A stretch of DNA of 45,636 nt. Source: Amycolatopsis sp. CA-126428. GTDB taxonomy: Bacteria > Actinomycetota > Actinomycetes > Mycobacteriales > Pseudonocardiaceae. Both the position numbers and the translations under genes were made by a program. The stretch covers positions 1 through 45,636 of the forward strand of contig NZ_PPHF01000147.1 in assembly GCF_002904335.1 (NCBI RefSeq), written 5' to 3'. Under the pieces are notes generated by a model. The model did not search any database and was not told the DNA's origin. It worked only from the letters and a program-made list of their open reading frames with translations. Shown here one piece after another: positions 43,401 through 45,636 of the stretch (positions are counted from its first letter, which is position 1; each line of letters begins with the position of its first letter).

Positions 43401-45636
43401 ACCGCCGAGCGGTTCGTCGCCGACCCCTTCGGCGCGCCCGGCGCCCGGATGTACCGCACCGGCGACCTCGCCCGCTTCCGCTCCGACGGCGTCCTCGAGT
43501 TCCTCGGCCGCGGCGACGAGCAGATCAAGATCCGCGGCTTCCGCGTCGAACCCGGGGAGATCGCCGCGACCCTGGCCGCCCACGACGACGTCGCCCACGC
43601 CGTCGTCGTCGCCCGCGAGGACCGCCCCGGCGACGTCCGCCTGGTCGGGTACGTCGTCCCCGCCGACAGCGACGGTTCGGCCGAGGAGGAGACCGAGCAG
43701 GTCGGCGAGTGGCGCGAGCTGTACGACTCGATGTACTCGGGCGACCGCGACGAGTTCGCGGGCTGGAACTCCAGCTACACCGGCGAGCCGATCCCGCGCG
43801 CGGAGCTGCGCGAGTGGCGCGACACGATCGTCACCCGGATCCGCGACCTGAACCCGCGGCGGCTCCTGGAAATCGGCGTCGGCAGCGGCCTGCTGCTGAC
43901 CGAGCTGGCCCCGCACTGCGAGGCGTACTGGGGCACGGACTTCTCCGCCGAGGTCATCGCTTCGCTGGGCCAGCGGGTCGCGGTCGATCCGGTGCTCGCC
44001 GAGCGCGTCGAACTGCGCACCGGCGACGCCGCCGACGTCACCGGCCTGCCGGTCGGGTTCTTCGACACGATCGTGCTCAACTCCGTCGTGCAGTACTTCC
44101 CGAGCGGGACGTACCTCCTGGAGGTGGTGCGCAAGGCCCTGGACCTCCTGGCGCCGGGTGGCTCGCTCTTCGTCGGCGACGTCCGCGACCTGCGTCAGGT
44201 CCGGGCGTTCCACACGGCGGTGGCCGAGGCGCGCGGCGGTGACGTCGAACAGCGGCTGCTGCGGGAGAAGGAACTCCTGGTGGCGCCGGAGTTCTTCGCG
44301 GGCCTCGACGGGGTCGCCGCGGACATCCGGGTCAAGCGCGGCCGGGCGGTCAACGAACTCACCCAGTACCGCTACGACGTCGTCCTGCGTCCGGGAACCG
44401 CCGAGCCACTTCCGGTCGAGACGCTGACGTGGGGCACCGATGTGTCCACTGTGGAGGAAGTGGCCGCGCGGCGTCGCGACGGCCTGCGCGTCGAAGGCGT
44501 CCCCAACGGGCGGATCACCGAAGGCGTGAACCCCGAAGACTGGTACGCACTCGGTGCGGTCGTCACGTGGTCCGCGGCCGGCGACGGCTCGGTCGACGTC
44601 CTGTTCACCCGCGGTGACCCGGCCGGCGCGTTCCGGCCCGGCCCGGACCCGATCCTGTCCTACACCGGCAATCCCCGGCGCTCGCGCCGCAGCACCGCCC
44701 TGCCCGCGGAGCTGCGCGCCCTGGCCGCCGACCGGCTGCCCGAGCACATGGTGCCGTCGGCGATCGTCGTGCTCGACGCGCTGCCCGTGACGGCGAACGG
44801 CAAGCTCGACCGCCGCGCGCTCCCGGCCCCGGACCGGAGCGCGCCGGTGTCGGACCGCGAACCGCGCACCCCGGCCGAACGGGAGCTGTGCGCGCTGTTC
44901 GCCGACGTCCTCGGCCTGCCGCGGGTCGGCCCGGACGACAGCTTCTTCGCCCTCGGCGGGCATTCGCTGCTGGCCACGCGGCTGATCGCCCGCGTCCGCA
45001 CCGCCCTGCACGCCGAGCTCGAAGTGCGGGCGGTCTTCGAGACACCCACCCCGGCGGGCCTGGCCGCAGTGCTCGCGACCGCCCGCGGCACCGCGCGGCC
45101 GCCGCTGGTCCCCGCGCGCCGGCCGGACCTCGTCCCGCTGTCCGGTGCCCAGCAGCGGCTGTGGTTCCTGCACCACCTCGAAGGGCCGTCGGCCACCTAC
45201 AACGTCCCGCTGATCATGCGGCTCGAAGGCGCCCTCGACGTCGAGGCGCTGCGCCGGGCGCTGACGGACGTGGTCGCCCGGCACGAGGCGCTGCGCACCC
45301 GGTTCCCGCAGCGGGACGGCGTGCCCCACCAGGACATCCTCCCGGCCGCCGAGGTCGACCTGCCCGTCCGCGAAGTCGAGGACCTCGACGACGCCCTGAC
45401 CGGGCTGGTCCGCGGGGCGTTCGACATTGAGCGGCACGTGCCGGTGCGCGCGGAGCTGCTGCGGCTCGGCGCCCGCGAGCACGTCTTCGCGCTGGTGTTC
45501 CACCACATCGCCTCCGACGGCTGGTCGATGGCCCCGCTGTGGCGCGACATCGCCACAGCCTACGCCGCCCGCCGGGCCGGGGAAGCTCCACAGTGGACGC
45601 CGCTGCCGGTGCAGTACGCGGACTACACGCTGTGGC
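37470..45636 (+). CDS. Siderophore nonribosomal peptide synthetase, N-terminal 2722 residues (runs off the window)
   Basis: Starts at GTG 37470 (GGGAGG at 37452-37457, or coupled to the nine-codon frame before it) and is open to the last base. Order: a half condensation domain without HHxxxDG (1-190); A1 (YTSGSTG near 360) interrupted by methyltransferase MT1 (EIGVGSG near 718); T1 (GGHS, S1122); C1 (HHIAADG near 1303); A2 (YTSGSTG near 1770) interrupted by MT2 (near 2134); T2 (GGHS, S2499); C2 (HHIASDG near 2678, truncated). The methyltransferases sit between core motifs A8 and A10, as in N-methylating modules. The A2 pocket read by alignment is DVWHLSLVDK, the serine code; A1 reads about DVWILAATNK, which I cannot match. 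With the monooxygenase and formyltransferase, the product should be a hydroxamate peptide in the style of albachelin or scabichelin. Confidence 0.95.
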   Translation, partial: MSNGDAVQQQVSRLGFWRDRLASAPKELPLPVDRPYPVEPVFARLDRPLPAVDELTLLAAFTVLLSRYAGTVDVVLGIGALVPLRVDLGGSPDFGEVVARVREAREEALAHRIPFGDLVAALEPEPGRGGSVLVNVGFGAETDLGLDLNLTRDGADYRADVLDESTVDRMLDHLGNLLADAQHLPQWPVARLDLMTAPELHRILEDWNETDLGAPLSTLPELFAARVREAPDAVALVFEDRELSYAELDVRANRLAHILIEHGAGPEQVVALAVPRSIEMIVAELAVLKAGAAYLPLDQDHPAERIAFMVSDARPVCVVTTRDLADRFDGDVLLLDDISWDPATDPAAAIVPANAAYVIYTSGSTGRPKGVVVSHAGVAKLVATQSERFGVGPHSRVLQFASPSFDVAFWDLCLGLLSGGRLVIVPAERRVPGPELAEYAHAHGVDFMILPPALLAEFPEDCDLPRNSVLLAGTERVSPELVRRWAPGRRMFNAYGPTEATTNSTLGLCDPEIVPGSAVPIGVPDPGTRAYVLDAHLAPVPVGVVGELYLAGSGLARGYLGRPGLTAERFIADPFGSGGRLYRTGDLVKWLPDGRLVFLGRADDQVKIRGYRIELGEIESVLAEHPRVGQPVVVAQDGQLIACAVPVPDRDRTAEQGHVDEWHDVHEEMLAGSHGIEENFAGWNSSYDGSELPLAEMREWHAATIDRIRALRPKRVLEIGVGSGLILSRIAPDAETYWGVDLSESAVENVRREVAAMPELAGKVHLAARPAHDLGALPDFDTVIINSVAQYFPSADYLAEVVKTAATRLAPGGTIFLGDLRNLRSLRAFRTAVELHRGRTDVAAVDQAIARDGELVLDPDFFAALARELDGFGDVDLWVKRGQAHNELTRHRYDVVLRKAPRPEAVEEQVVAFGDLGAVERFLSAETPERLRVTAIPDARLAGERAAVRALDTGDAEAALAALESRDGVDPEALYRLGERAGYRVAVTLAAVGGELEAVFTRGEDGSAYRPVRQAGTPGSYANNPAARRETGALVASLRAHVRDRLPQYMVPSAFVILDKLPVLASGKLDRKALPSPERFTAGPGRAPRNPVEQLLCEMFADVLGVPQAGPDDDFFALGGHSLLATRLIQRIRAAVGAEVPVRAVFDAPTPAALADLLAGAVTETERRPLVRVTDRPERLPLSFAQQRLWFLHGLEGGSATYNVPLVMELAGELDVDALRSALADVLGRHEALRTVFPVDGGVPYQRVLPEGTVALTVRAVSDVDTEVDALVRGVFDLGAGVPVRAQLLTADPRRHVLVLVVHHIAADGWSLSPLWRDIAAAYRARLRGEAPPWTPLPVQYADYTLWQRELLATEEAAQLGYWREALDGLPDRIPLPLDRPHPPASAHRGGFFTFTWDAGLQAGLADLARACGASPFMVVHAGLAALLTRLGAGTDIPIGTPIAGRTDPALDDLVGFFVNTLVLRVDTGGDPSFRDLVARVRERSLDAYAHQDVPFERLVEALNPARSLAHHPLFQTMLAWQNTPGTGVALPGLTVTERPVGTGTAKFDLWFSFTERADGLHGQAEFNAEVFDRATVTGLLDRLETLLRQVAAAPDRRLGSLDVLTAAERDGLERTWSGAVEDVPAVTVPELFAAQVARTPDHPALVFEDEELTYAELDAVSNRLARVLAARGAGPERVVALALPRSTHLVTAILAVLKAGAAYLPLDPGYPADRIAFMLEDADPALVLAVADTAVPGALLLDDPDTLAGVPDAPLEVVPRPENPAYVIYTSGSTGRPKGVVVPHAGIVNRLLWMQAEYGLTAGDRVLQKTPSSFDVSVWEFLWPLVTGATEVLARPDGHKDPAHLARLIRDRAITTVHFVPSMLQVFLQEPAAGECTSLRRVLCSGEALPPAAVAQFAQALAAELHNLYGPTEASVDVTAHRTSTEDTSVPIGRPVWNTRTYVLDAALRPVPPGTPGELYLAGVQLARGYLGRAGLTAERFVADPFGAPGARMYRTGDLARFRSDGVLEFLGRGDEQIKIRGFRVEPGEIAATLAAHDDVAHAVVVAREDRPGDVRLVGYVVPADSDGSAEEETEQVGEWRELYDSMYSGDRDEFAGWNSSYTGEPIPRAELREWRDTIVTRIRDLNPRRLLEIGVGSGLLLTELAPHCEAYWGTDFSAEVIASLGQRVAVDPVLAERVELRTGDAADVTGLPVGFFDTIVLNSVVQYFPSGTYLLEVVRKALDLLAPGGSLFVGDVRDLRQVRAFHTAVAEARGGDVEQRLLREKELLVAPEFFAGLDGVAADIRVKRGRAVNELTQYRYDVVLRPGTAEPLPVETLTWGTDVSTVEEVAARRRDGLRVEGVPNGRITEGVNPEDWYALGAVVTWSAAGDGSVDVLFTRGDPAGAFRPGPDPILSYTGNPRRSRRSTALPAELRALAADRLPEHMVPSAIVVLDALPVTANGKLDRRALPAPDRSAPVSDREPRTPAERELCALFADVLGLPRVGPDDSFFALGGHSLLATRLIARVRTALHAELEVRAVFETPTPAGLAAVLATARGTARPPLVPARRPDLVPLSGAQQRLWFLHHLEGPSATYNVPLIMRLEGALDVEALRRALTDVVARHEALRTRFPQRDGVPHQDILPAAEVDLPVREVEDLDDALTGLVRGAFDIERHVPVRAELLRLGAREHVFALVFHHIASDGWSMAPLWRDIATAYAARRAGEAPQWTPLPVQYADYTLW

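Noticed and set aside
37464..45506. Two very long minus-strand open frames opposite the NRPS (37464-41381 and 41406-45506)
   Set aside because: Low-complexity Arg/Gly/Val translations, while the plus frame carries all NRPS motifs without interruption; antisense shadows.

Overview
The window is high-GC actinomycete DNA, most likely from a Pseudonocardiales genus such as Amycolatopsis. The evidence is strong third-position GC, MsiK-type sugar transport without its own ATPase, DasR-type and IdeR/DmdR-type operators, a pSAM2-type integrative element and a hydroxamate-siderophore NRPS locus. The genus is inferred and not proven.

Layout. (1) 1-4.7 kb: tail of an unidentified gene, then a secreted Rhs/YD-repeat protein with a short hydrophobic C-terminal tail, followed by three small membrane-protein genes that are immunity candidates. 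(2) 4756-18104: an actinomycete integrative and conjugative element (AICE) inserted in the 3' part of a tRNA-Pro(GGG) gene, bounded by 48-bp direct repeats. It has the usual order: XRE regulator and Nudix hydrolase (divergent), Pra-like activator, small genes, zinc ribbon, FtsK-type Tra, small gene, HUH-type Rep, Xis, Int. Its cargo sits at the two ends: next to attL, a low-GC, TTA-containing gene for a HEPN - STAND NTPase - TPR - cold-shock-domain protein, and next to attR, a two-gene unit (nucleoside-deoxyribosyltransferase/TIR-like protein plus zinc-ribbon protein). Both look like defence genes. The integrase reading frame is broken by one base. (3) 18.2-21.9 kb: a secreted alginate-lyase-like protein and a secreted multidomain GH18 chitinase (also broken by one base), each with a DasR-like palindrome upstream. 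(4) 21.9-25.4 kb: a crotonase with a PaaX-family regulator, divergent from an ABC-F ATPase. (5) 25.45-26.18 kb: a strikingly regular tandem array, 42-43 bp period with GTGAGC boxes at alternating 19/23-bp steps, filling the gap between two convergent transcription units. (6) 26.2-31.5 kb: sugar ABC transporter (two permeases and a binding lipoprotein) and a GH36 alpha-galactosidase. (7) 31.5-45.6 kb: an iron-regulated hydroxamate siderophore locus with formyltransferase, ornithine N-monooxygenase, Fe-siderophore ABC importer and a large NRPS that runs off the right edge, with paired iron boxes in both divergent promoter regions.

The most novel-looking items are the HEPN-STAND-TPR-CSD protein on the AICE, the attR-side two-gene cargo and the 42-bp array. 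Two genes (integrase, chitinase) carry apparent one-base deletions and a third locus (10260-10833) has a suspicious frame change, so real mutation and assembly error must be separated before drawing biological conclusions.
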